A model generated the notes under the pieces. The model was not told the origin of the DNA and searched no databases. It saw only the letters and a program-made list of their open reading frames with translations. From the NCBI RefSeq assembly GCF_018863395.1, contig NZ_JAHKRR010000003.1:310001-374000 (forward strand): 64,000 nucleotides of DNA, in the 5' to 3' direction. Shown here piece by piece: positions 32,497 through 42,400 of the stretch. A program made the translations under genes and the position numbers. How positions within the stretch are numbered: the stretch's first letter is position 1; each line of letters opens with the position of its first letter. Source of the DNA: Sinomicrobium weinanense. GTDB taxonomy: Bacteria > Bacteroidota > Bacteroidia > Flavobacteriales > Flavobacteriaceae.

Positions 32497-35400
32497 TTAC
32501 CTCCATTAGCTTGAATTGTTCCACCACCATGCTTAGTTACTCTTGGTCTCGTAAATACTTTCACGGGCTTTGTTGTTATACTCTTTTCAGTAGCCTTAGT
32601 AGCCCATAAAAACCCTTCCCCAGGAACCAATGCACCCATATCTACTGCTCCTAGCATTGATAATTGGGTGATGGATTTTTGAATATGCTTTAACCATTGA
32701 GGGCTATTAAACTTATGCAGTAATACCACTGAGCTCAATTCTATTATCTCGTTTGGCAAACTCGGAGGATCTTGACTGGCAATCATTATACTTACTCCCT
32801 TATGTCTCATTTCACGAATGGCAGTTACAATATTCCCAGTTAGGTCTTTATTGTCCATATATTTATGTGCTTCATCAAATACAATAAACTTATTGAAGTG
32901 TGCTCCGTTCACATTTTTGACGGCTGAGAATATATTAAGCATTATTACAAATAATCCTAAAGCTTCATCTTTGACAATAAACTCATCTCTTAAATCCACG
33001 ATAATTAATCTTCCTGGCTTAAGGGCATCTCTCAACATGAAGTTGTCATCTATATATTCTCTTGCGAAGCTTAATTTTTGTCGTGCGAGTGCTTTTTGTG
33101 AATTTGATAAGAGTTCAGAAGTTTCAACACTTTGGGTAACCCCATCAATAGTTATATTTCTTCTGTGCTCTTTCATTATGGCTTTTAATTGTTTAATGTA
33201 TGCTGAATCATTTCCTATTGCACCAAGTATGAATAGCCAATCCTGAACATTAAGTTCTTTTGAATTGAATGCAATCGGTAAAACTTCAATTGATGGATAT
33301 TCAACCTGTCTTTCTTCAATTTTGTCCTTTGGCGTAAGGATAATTACATCCTCAATATTATCAGGGTTAGCACCGTATCTTTCTTTCAGTTTATTGAGTT
33401 CAGCTTCCTTGTCATTTGGGTAAATCATAGAAGTGAATTCAGGCTCATAATCCATGCTTTCGCTATAATGGAATATTACACCTGCAAGTGGAGCTGGTAG
33501 CTCATTTACCTTGCTAAATTGCTTTAATACCATTTCAGAAATAGTCCCGATAGTATAACTTTTACCACCACCTTGAACACCAAACAAACTAATTGTATTT
33601 GTTTCACTCAAATCAATAGCAATCTTTTTTCCATGGAGACTTTCTCCTAAAATTCCGAACTGACTACTTGGTGAGCTCCTACCTATAAGAATATCATATT
33701 CAGGAGTTATATGTTCTACATCAGTTGATATATCAGTAGAAATAGGTGTATCTATATGGTCAACCATTTCAGGCTCTTCAAACTCCTCCTCAGCCTTTAA
33801 TTCTGTTTCCTTTATTTTTACTAATTCCTCACCAACTTCTTTCACCTCTTCAATTGGTTGTTCAGGATCTTTCGATTTGAATTTCTGAATGAATGGTTTC
33901 AATGTCGTATTCGTTCTTATAACCGAACTTAACTCAGCATCTAACTCATTATCTTCAAGTTTTCTTGTGTTAAGGTCTGAATCCGGATCAAGTATTTCTT
34001 CAATTAATCTTCCTCCAAATGTGAAGAAAGCTAAATCGTGATCTAGAATTTCTTTATGATGCTTTCTTTGAGCTGTGAAGTTAAATATTAAACCCAGTTG
34101 ATTGAATTTAAGTTTAAATCCTGCATCTAGGTATTGTAAAAACGCTAAATAGCTTTCGTATGCGTTTTCATTCAAATATTCGTAACGATACGCCCTTTCG
34201 ATATAAAAGCTTAGTAAAGACTTTAATTCCTTATTCTTAATCTCTCTATCAAGCCTGTCCATAGACAAGTGATATTCCGGATCAAAATGCATCCTTAACG
34301 CCTCAATAGTATTCTCAATCTGCTCTCTCATTTTAACTTTCAACTCATTGCTTTCAGTTTCTCCAAGAGATTTTCTGCATTTTATTTCGATAACGGAAAT
34401 GGATATTTCTCTTTTATCCGGGTTGATTGACACCAATAAATTATCTGCTCTACTTTTGCTTTCAGAAGGATCGAAAAGGTTTTGATGCAAGTCAATTGGA
34501 ATCAAAAAGGCTTCCTCCAATAATCCTTTCTTTTCTAAAACTCTTTTGGTAAATGCAGAACCAATGACCTCAAAAGCTTTATTTTTTGATGAGTTTAGCT
34601 GTAGTACCAAAGAACTACTTACTGCTCTGAGGTCTTCAAGAAGTATTTTTATTTTCTTCTCGTCTTCTGCATTATAAATATCTAGGTTGAACTCTTCAAA
34701 ATGTGGTCCAAGCAATCCTAATACTTCTGAAGTTGGTCTGGTAGTCAAATAAGATGAAATTCCGAACAATTCCTCTCCAGGGACGTAATCAAGTAGGAAT
34801 GGAATTTTACCGTCTTTTGATGGTTGATCAAATATTTGTGGCCCAAGGTTTTTATCAAACGTAATTACCCAATCGGAATAATCATGTAAATGAGTTAACA
34901 GAACTTTATCCCTATCATTAAGCCTTAACTGGGTAGAAGGAATGGATTCTGTGTGTTTTGATGCCAATGCGCCTGCAACGAATGACTGAATGTTGTCAAA
35001 TAAATCTATACCTAATTTTCCACTGCCTTGATAACCAATGGAAAGTCTATTCCCTCGAATGAACCTATTCCACTTTATTTGGTTGCCATTCTCATCAACG
35101 GTTACAGTTGATTCAGTTAATAATCCGTTCAGATAGAAATTTCTATCATTTTTATATGGTTTGATGAGTTCGACTGTAATGGGAAATGGGTCTACCAAGA
35201 AACTTAAATGTGCGGTAAACTTTGAAGGTACTTTTAAGTAATCAGAAGTGCTATTGATAGAGAAACGCAGCTTAGGGAACAACCTGTTTTTTGAAGGCTG
35301 CGAAAACACTTCCGCCTCTTCTGATACATTGAACTCCGGATTGATTAAATTTCTTAAAGCTTCACCATGCTCAATTATCCTATCGTCACCTTTAAATATT

Positions 35401-37892
35401 CTGACTTCGTATTTAATAGCTTTAAACGCTTTATCTTTTTCTAGTTCTACAAATGCATCTGCAAATACGGAAGCATCTCCTGAATTGATTAGATTGATAA
35501 TTAGTTTGTCGGTATAAGGGTGTTGAGCCAGGTAGTTTTTTATGTGCCTAATCACTAGCTTTTGACTAATGTCTGTTTCTACATAATTATCCTTAGTTAC
35601 ATTGAATAATTGACGGAAATAGTGTTTCATTTGTCTTGAAACCGAAGTCATTCCGTTTTTTGATTCGTCTGCCAAAACATTCAGGTACAATCCCCATCCA
35701 TAGGCAAGCTCGCCTGAATAATGATAATTTTTAAACGAAGTTGGTTCAACTAAAACAAGAGGGTTGTTTTCAGGAGATAATTGGCCTTCAAAGAAGAATT
35801 CTAAATTCTTGGCCCAAGATTCTTTATGCCCAGGATAATCTTTGGTCTTTTGCTCCCAATTGTTAAACAACTCCATTAATTCAATGATCCATGCTAGTCT
35901 CAAAGGATGTAATGGAGAAAGCAATAAAGCTTCTGTGTGTTGGCCATCAGGTAGCTTAGTTCTAATTCTTGCAACATCAAGTATTTGAAGTTCAGTTAGA
36001 AAATATTGAATCTTACTTTTTTCCTCCTCATTTAATTCATCGCTAGACACCTGGTTTTTCAAAGATGTTGTCCATTCTGTCAGTTTCTGAACATAGTCTT
36101 TGATTATTTGATAGTGATTAAATAAATCTGCCGTTTCAAAAACACCGTCTCCATTCTCATTGGATTTCTGAATTGCAGTAAAAATTTCCTTACGCAATTT
36201 CAAAACAGGGTTAGGAATGATACTTGTTAAATCGCTTTCAACAAACTTTATGGATTCAAAACCAACCGCCGCGGAATTACTTTTCAGAGATCCCTTCACA
36301 TAACCAAAGGAAGTGCAATTCTCTAAAAACTTGTTTTCTATACTTCTTAACTTTGAAGAAAGATTGATTTGATAATTATGTCGTTCCGAGTAATTGATAT
36401 AGAAAGTTGATGTATGCTTAGTAATATCATTAAGCCAAACATTTGAGTTTTCCGAAGCTTCCGGGATATCAGCTTCATCTCCCAATTTTATCTTTTCGAT
36501 TCGGTATTTGAAATACGCTTGAAGAACATTGTTAAGCTTGTCTTTACGTTGGTTTTCATCTCTTTCAGTCATCTCTTCAACCACGAAGTCAAAATCGTCT
36601 GAATCACAAGTTAACTTGTATGGAAAAGCACTTTTGGACATATTTTCATCTGCCTTCACAGCTTCTTCCCATGCTTTCTGAATTTTCAGATCTTTAAAGT
36701 CGTCATTTGCATTCAAAACGTTCCCATGCTCATCTTCGGCTAATACTTTGAAGAAATAAGAACCTTCCTCAATCATGTTTGAATTCAAATCTACCGTTGC
36801 TTCACGGTATGGTCGCTTTGAGGCAGTATTCTTTAATTTTCGTAATACAAAAACTTCTTCTCCAGTTCCTCCATCCACTACCATTAAAATCACCTTAAAA
36901 TATTTCAGATCGGAAATATCTTTAGGGTTGGGATTAGTACTGAATCGAATACGAACTTTTGTAGTCTTGTTTTCTTCAACATGCAATACTTTTCTGCCTT
37001 CTTCTACTTTGAAATTGTTAGACTTAATTTCTTCTATAAGCAACTTAATATGTGAGAAATCAAGATCCGGAATTTTCCAATTGGCAAAATTTAGATGCTG
37101 ATAACTTTTAAATACCAATCGACATATTTCATCCGCATTTCGAGCTTCATTTTCCTGTTTAATGAAGTTCACAATCTCTTTTTGCAACGTATTTGGCTCC
37201 AATGGTAACTCAGCAACCCTATCGTACAAAGGCTTACTAAATGAACTTAATAGTTCGGTACTTTCAAGGTTGAAATTCAATCTTGAACGAACCTTTTCAG
37301 GTTCCTCAATTAGTTTTTCATCAGGCAGGAGATTGAGTATGTATATATTATTTCCAACCGCTTCATTAGAATATCCTCCTTCTTCAAGCGCGAGTAAATA
37401 CTTGATAATACTAACAGTACTTATTGTCGTTGAATTAAGGTATTGAAGTATTTCACTTTCTATTAAGTGAGCATAGTCATCCGGAATTTTAGCAATTAAT
37501 TCCTCTTTTAGTTTATGTTCTATACCTTCCAAGGAAATCTCCTTAAAGGTGGCATTACCATAAGAATCTTCTGCTGCTGTTCTGCTGTTTGAAGGAATCA
37601 ACACTAATAAAGGAGCTTCTTGTTTGTTTCTAAGCTCTACAAGCTTTGTAGCAGAAATAAATTTATCACTTCCATTACTTTCTTCCGAAACAATAAACGT
37701 ATCAATAGCAGGGTATTCATCATGAATAATATCCCACAAAAATTCTAATTCATTTAATCCAAGACCTGTAATTTTCATACAATGTCCTGGTATTGCATTG
37801 CCAAAATCTGCCTTGTGTAGTTCAAGGACCAGGTCAATGATTCTTTTGTAATACGTGTTTATAGTCCTTACCATTTCCATTTCACTGAACAT
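32493..37892 (-). CDS. 1799-aa HerA-like ATPase with embedded nuclease-like motif (MAD8-like)
   Basis: A giant protein. The C-terminal third is a HerA/FtsK-type P-loop ATPase: Walker A GVQGGGKSYT near residue 1442, Walker B FIVFDEAHKYM near 1672, and a sensor-like MIASQDPPSLP. About residue 1155-1175 the string RADNLLVSI...ISVIEIKCRK has the D...ExK spacing of a PD-(D/E)xK nuclease. The first 1000 residues are unrecognised. An acidic linker (about 1330-1400) joins the parts. It overlaps its neighbours by 11 and 4 bp. Position and domain match the large ATP-binding subunit of MADS as I recall it; it may translocate on or cut unmethylated DNA. Confidence 0.8.
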   Translation of the reverse strand: MFSEMEMVRTINTYYKRIIDLVLELHKADFGNAIPGHCMKITGLGLNELEFLWDIIHDEYPAIDTFIVSEESNGSDKFISATKLVELRNKQEAPLLVLIPSNSRTAAEDSYGNATFKEISLEGIEHKLKEELIAKIPDDYAHLIESEILQYLNSTTISTVSIIKYLLALEEGGYSNEAVGNNIYILNLLPDEKLIEEPEKVRSRLNFNLESTELLSSFSKPLYDRVAELPLEPNTLQKEIVNFIKQENEARNADEICRLVFKSYQHLNFANWKIPDLDFSHIKLLIEEIKSNNFKVEEGRKVLHVEENKTTKVRIRFSTNPNPKDISDLKYFKVILMVVDGGTGEEVFVLRKLKNTASKRPYREATVDLNSNMIEEGSYFFKVLAEDEHGNVLNANDDFKDLKIQKAWEEAVKADENMSKSAFPYKLTCDSDDFDFVVEEMTERDENQRKDKLNNVLQAYFKYRIEKIKLGDEADIPEASENSNVWLNDITKHTSTFYINYSERHNYQINLSSKLRSIENKFLENCTSFGYVKGSLKSNSAAVGFESIKFVESDLTSIIPNPVLKLRKEIFTAIQKSNENGDGVFETADLFNHYQIIKDYVQKLTEWTTSLKNQVSSDELNEEEKSKIQYFLTELQILDVARIRTKLPDGQHTEALLLSPLHPLRLAWIIELMELFNNWEQKTKDYPGHKESWAKNLEFFFEGQLSPENNPLVLVEPTSFKNYHYSGELAYGWGLYLNVLADESKNGMTSVSRQMKHYFRQLFNVTKDNYVETDISQKLVIRHIKNYLAQHPYTDKLIINLINSGDASVFADAFVELEKDKAFKAIKYEVRIFKGDDRIIEHGEALRNLINPEFNVSEEAEVFSQPSKNRLFPKLRFSINSTSDYLKVPSKFTAHLSFLVDPFPITVELIKPYKNDRNFYLNGLLTESTVTVDENGNQIKWNRFIRGNRLSIGYQGSGKLGIDLFDNIQSFVAGALASKHTESIPSTQLRLNDRDKVLLTHLHDYSDWVITFDKNLGPQIFDQPSKDGKIPFLLDYVPGEELFGISSYLTTRPTSEVLGLLGPHFEEFNLDIYNAEDEKKIKILLEDLRAVSSSLVLQLNSSKNKAFEVIGSAFTKRVLEKKGLLEEAFLIPIDLHQNLFDPSESKSRADNLLVSINPDKREISISVIEIKCRKSLGETESNELKVKMREQIENTIEALRMHFDPEYHLSMDRLDREIKNKELKSLLSFYIERAYRYEYLNENAYESYLAFLQYLDAGFKLKFNQLGLIFNFTAQRKHHKEILDHDLAFFTFGGRLIEEILDPDSDLNTRKLEDNELDAELSSVIRTNTTLKPFIQKFKSKDPEQPIEEVKEVGEELVKIKETELKAEEEFEEPEMVDHIDTPISTDISTDVEHITPEYDILIGRSSPSSQFGILGESLHGKKIAIDLSETNTISLFGVQGGGKSYTIGTISEMVLKQFSKVNELPAPLAGVIFHYSESMDYEPEFTSMIYPNDKEAELNKLKERYGANPDNIEDVIILTPKDKIEERQVEYPSIEVLPIAFNSKELNVQDWLFILGAIGNDSAYIKQLKAIMKEHRRNITIDGVTQSVETSELLSNSQKALARQKLSFAREYIDDNFMLRDALKPGRLIIVDLRDEFIVKDEALGLFVIMLNIFSAVKNVNGAHFNKFIVFDEAHKYMDNKDLTGNIVTAIREMRHKGVSIMIASQDPPSLPNEIIELSSVVLLHKFNSPQWLKHIQKSITQLSMLGAVDMGALVPGEGFLWATKATEKSITTKPVKVFTRPRVTKHGGGTIQANGGK

Positions 37893-39444
37893 TTAATTCG
37901 TAACGTGGTCTAATTCTTTGAAGGATATAAGCATCACTCAAATCGTTATAAAAACCTATCTGACGAAGCTTCATTTTAAACGCCTCCATATTTTCCTTAA
38001 AAGCTAAATGAGTTTGTAAATCTGCATCTGCAAATCGCTCTTCATTTAGACCATTTATAACCAAACCATATCGTTCTCTAATATTTGACACCAATTCTTC
38101 AATAGATAAACTTCTAGTCTGGAATTGGTTATTCCTTGACTCAAGCACCAATATTTGAACAAGGGTTTCAAGCAATCTAGTCCCTAAAACGAATCGCCTT
38201 GGATGCTTTCTGCTTCTTCCTTGCGCCATAAAACCTCTCTCATTGTTCTTTTGAGATAAGTTATCAATGAGCTGAATATGAAACCTGTACTGGTAAGTAC
38301 CTCTTGCTTTTAAAATAAGCTCAATATACCTGTCAAAATAAGTGTCCTCATATTTCACCATGTCCTCAATTAAGAGTTTATCCTCCTCCTCTAATGAGTT
38401 GTATAGGTTATCCCATTGCGTTTCAAAATAGATTTCAAAATCCGTAGGCTTCTTCTGTAAAATCTTTAAAGCTTTCGTAAGATTTTCAGAATTGGTCTTA
38501 TCCAATTTCAACCTACGCAAAGCAGCATTCACTTGAAATGTCGATTTTACATAATCATAAATCTTATTCGTCAAACTTTCAGCATCAGCGGCAGCTAATC
38601 GGGAAACTTTACTTGCGTAATTATCAGTTGCATCCAATACTATGTTCCAATCATCAATTATTTCAATATTTCCTGACTCGACCATCTTTGGCAAAAAATG
38701 AACCAGTTTTTGGATGTATAGCGATAAGTGGAAAGAAATAATTGTTTTTAAGTAATCAATCAATACGTTTCTAGGGATCAACCTTTTGTACACCAACAAC
38801 CTTCTTACATCATCGCAAAACAGCTCTGCCTGCTTTTGCAGAATCGGGTGGATTTGATTCAACGTAGAATTGCTTTCCAAAAAGCCAGGTTTCACTTTTT
38901 TGATGATATGAAGTAATCCCAAGCTATCTACATCCAATCCGTTACCATTATTGATCTTGCTGGTAGTTTGATCCCATCCTTCCATTAAGAAGTTTTTCAA
39001 ATCTTCCTTAACCGTAGGATTAGCCCCTAACATTAAATAAACTTGGTCCGCAGTGTTATAGTCCCTGGTATTAGCAGCATTTCTTACACGGTAACTTTCA
39101 AGATGGATAGGTCTTAATGAGGATATTTTCTCTTTATCTACATTACCTCTGAATACCATGTTTACCAGATTACTACGCATCCACAATTCCGCAGCATCAG
39201 GATTATCCTTAAACCCTTTAAGAGAGCCTTCTTCTTCAAGTTTTGAAAAGACTTTTTTAAGGGTGTCTAATTCGATAAATGTACTGCCACTGGAACGAGC
39301 TCTTTGCTTTGGTCTAATACCGTTGTACTTTAATAGCATGAATAAATTCACCAAAGTATTATCTATGTTTACCGCCTTTGCATCTGCGGTAAAAATTAGT
39401 TCATTTCTGAACAAACTCTCTTCTTTATTTAATTTTATGGCCAT
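37882..39444 (-). CDS. 520-aa helical protein of the defence operon (MAD7-like)
   Basis: No fold is recognisable by eye. The protein is mostly helical, soluble, and rich in Lys, Asn and Leu, without cysteine clusters or membrane segments. It has a basic patch RSRKHPRRFVLGTRLLE near residue 410 that could contact nucleic acid or a partner. It lies 2 bp after the kinase gene and overlaps the ATPase gene by 11 bp, so it is made in step with both. By position it corresponds to the uncharacterised seventh component of MADS, from memory of published gene names. Confidence 0.65.
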   Translation of the reverse strand: MAIKLNKEESLFRNELIFTADAKAVNIDNTLVNLFMLLKYNGIRPKQRARSSGSTFIELDTLKKVFSKLEEEGSLKGFKDNPDAAELWMRSNLVNMVFRGNVDKEKISSLRPIHLESYRVRNAANTRDYNTADQVYLMLGANPTVKEDLKNFLMEGWDQTTSKINNGNGLDVDSLGLLHIIKKVKPGFLESNSTLNQIHPILQKQAELFCDDVRRLLVYKRLIPRNVLIDYLKTIISFHLSLYIQKLVHFLPKMVESGNIEIIDDWNIVLDATDNYASKVSRLAAADAESLTNKIYDYVKSTFQVNAALRRLKLDKTNSENLTKALKILQKKPTDFEIYFETQWDNLYNSLEEEDKLLIEDMVKYEDTYFDRYIELILKARGTYQYRFHIQLIDNLSQKNNERGFMAQGRSRKHPRRFVLGTRLLETLVQILVLESRNNQFQTRSLSIEELVSNIRERYGLVINGLNEERFADADLQTHLAFKENMEAFKMKLRQIGFYNDLSDAYILQRIRPRYELNVQ

Positions 39445-39446
39445 AG

Positions 39447-42400
39447 TTATATCTCCATTGGTTGAATTTCAAGACGGCTTTGTTCGTTTTTACTGATTTT
39501 AAAAAACTCCATGTTATCCTTCGTTACAACCACCTCTTTATAGTTCAAATTCTCCAAAAGATTCTTGAAGATGATGAGTTCTACAAATCTCCCTCTCAGG
39601 TCATTTAAAGAAGGACTAAAACCTTGCTGAATGAAGTATAGCATTTCATAGAGGTCTAAGGATATGATAAGCTTTATATGTTTTTGTTCTTTGTGTCTAA
39701 AGGTTAAACTGTCCGGTTCGTATTCCAGGTATTTCACCAAATGGTCAGTTCTATTCACAAACAACTCAAAATCATTCAAGTTGAATAATCTGAACGACTT
39801 ACTGAATGGATCTCTTATTTCAGTTGAGGATAACACCAAATAGCTCTGGTCGATTCCCGGATTGTCACAACCTTCATTTAAAGAAATTGCTCTTGAAATA
39901 CTTGCTTTGGTATGATTGTCGGTATCTCCTTCTTCCAACACTTTTACAAATTTAAAAACCGAGTGATACGGCAATCGTAGCAGATAAGAAGGAAGCTTTA
40001 AAGTTTCTTCTTCTCCGTTATCTTTCACATGACCATTCTGAATACTTAAAAGTCCTGCTTTGCCTTCAAAATACTGATGACGAACAAAGTTCTTTTGAAT
40101 GATTTTTATGCGAGCAATCTCATTATCATCTTGCTCATAAGTCGGCTTTATTCTTTCAATTGAGTTGAACGTATCTAAAAGTGTAACGTTACGTTCGGCA
40201 AATTCTAAGTAATGTTTGGATTGAAGTTTTCCGAAGAACAAATCTCTATCCAAATCCGGAATAGCCACTTCACCAATATCAGTTTCTCTTAACAGTTTTA
40301 TTAGCCTATCTTGATTACCCGAATCGCCTACTAAAGGATTGGTAATGTTAAAATAATAATACTGCCAGTAATGCTCCGGAGTATTTTGATTTTGTTGGAA
40401 TAATCCCTCAATATCTTTACAATCATGATCACGAGTAAGGGTATAAGCTATAAATGAGCGTAAATCTCTCATAGTGATATGCAATTCTCTTTTAAGACTT
40501 GCAGTTCTCATAAGCCACTCCATTCTTGTAATTACTTCCTCACCAGTTGCTGTGTCATTGAACGAATCCACATTGTATTTTATGAAACACTGATTTACCA
40601 AGGAACAGCCTTCACATTTGCTCCAAAATTTCTTCTGGGTAAGTGCTTTTACTTGTTGTCTGAATAAACTAGGCTCGTTATCTGTTTGTGCTGTAACAGA
40701 ACGTAAGTTTAGGTTGATAATCATTAACCCTCCCGGTAATTCATGATGTCCTTCGTTGTAAAAGTAATTTTCAATATGGTCGTGCAGCGTTTTGTGTTTT
40801 TCTGTGATTTTTAGAAACTCTACCAAACGACCTTCATTTATTGCTATAATTCTACCTTCCTTAGCATTGTTATAGTTCTCAATATCTTCAAAAGGTTGAA
40901 AGAAACTCTCCAAGACTTCATTATTTGCTCTTTCATTTTCATCCTGTGAACCATCATAATTACTCTCGAAGGCAACTCCATTTATCTTGAAACGAGCTCC
41001 GTTTTTATGTCCAAAACGCTCTAATTGGCTAATGTTTTTATCTTCCTCAATTTTTCGGATAAAGGCGGTTTTACCATCACCGGCATTTCCGGTAATTATT
41101 AATAATTTGAACTGCCCATCCAGGATTGCAGGGATCAAATGGTTGTCCAATTTAGTCGGAGTATAGGTTAATTCATTGTAAACATTGGTATCGAAGTTTG
41201 CTCTCGTTCCTGAATTACCATGTTTAGACTGACTGTAAAGCGAATTGATGTATTTAACAAAATCGTCTTGTTTTTCAATTTCAACAGTTGGTTCTGCCTT
41301 TTCTTTCTTACTCTCTAAAATTCCTTCTTCTCCAATTTTCAGAAGAGCATCCAACATTTCTAGAGCATTTTTAAAACGGTTAACTCCTCTCGGATCGATG
41401 GCTTTTAACAAAAATGCTTCAAATGAAGCAGAAAGTCGGTCTTCTATGCTTTTAGGAGCAACTGGGGCTTTGCTAATTAATGGCAATTTACCAGGAGCCC
41501 AAGGATATTGCTTACAAATAAGCTCATAAAGGGTAATGCCCAAAGCAAAGGTGTCTGCTGATTTATCCCAATTTACTTTATAATTACCTGTGATTAAATC
41601 AGGAGCTAAATAAGGATTGGTTCCTACAAAATCCTTATTGTCCTCGGCAAATGAAGCCACATTAAAGTCAATCAAAACAAAGCGTTCTTGGTTGTCCCAA
41701 ATAATATTTTGAGGTTTAATATCTCTATGCAAAATTGGTTTTGGCATGTTTTGCATAGAAACCAATGCTTCCAAAATATCTTTCGCTACTTGATATATGC
41801 GGTAAATAGGAAGACGAGCATCAGTACGAGTATACATACTTAAGTTTTCACCATCTAGGTATTCCATTACCGTAAAAAATTGACCGGTAGAGGCAATATC
41901 ATTCCAGACAAATTTTACAATATTTTGATGATTGAGGTCTTTTAAAGCACTGTACTCATCAATAACAGATTGTGCGTTTACGCTTTCATGGAAAAGTTTC
42001 ATGGTAAAGTATCTATCTTGCAAGCTGTGTTTTACCTTAAATACTTTAGAATAACCTCCTTTACCAAGAATTTCATGTATTACATATGCTCCAACACGGT
42101 CGCCTTCATCTAAATCATGTGCTTCCTTTTGTTGTGGAGCTTTTGAAGTGGTTGTTTTTGTCGGTTGTGGTTCGGTTTGTGACTCCTTTATTGCTTCATT
42201 GATGAAATTTTCCAGCTCCTCAATGTTGTCGATTCGCTTTAATTCATCTGTTAATACTGTTTTTAGACAAAGTTGATCTAACCATTTTGGTAATGCTTTA
42301 TTGATATGACTCGGGAGTATATCCTCCGGAATTTGTCCTCCCAGTTTGTCTAATTCGAAAGGTGTTTTAAACGGTTCTTCCCCGGTAAAAAGCCAATATA

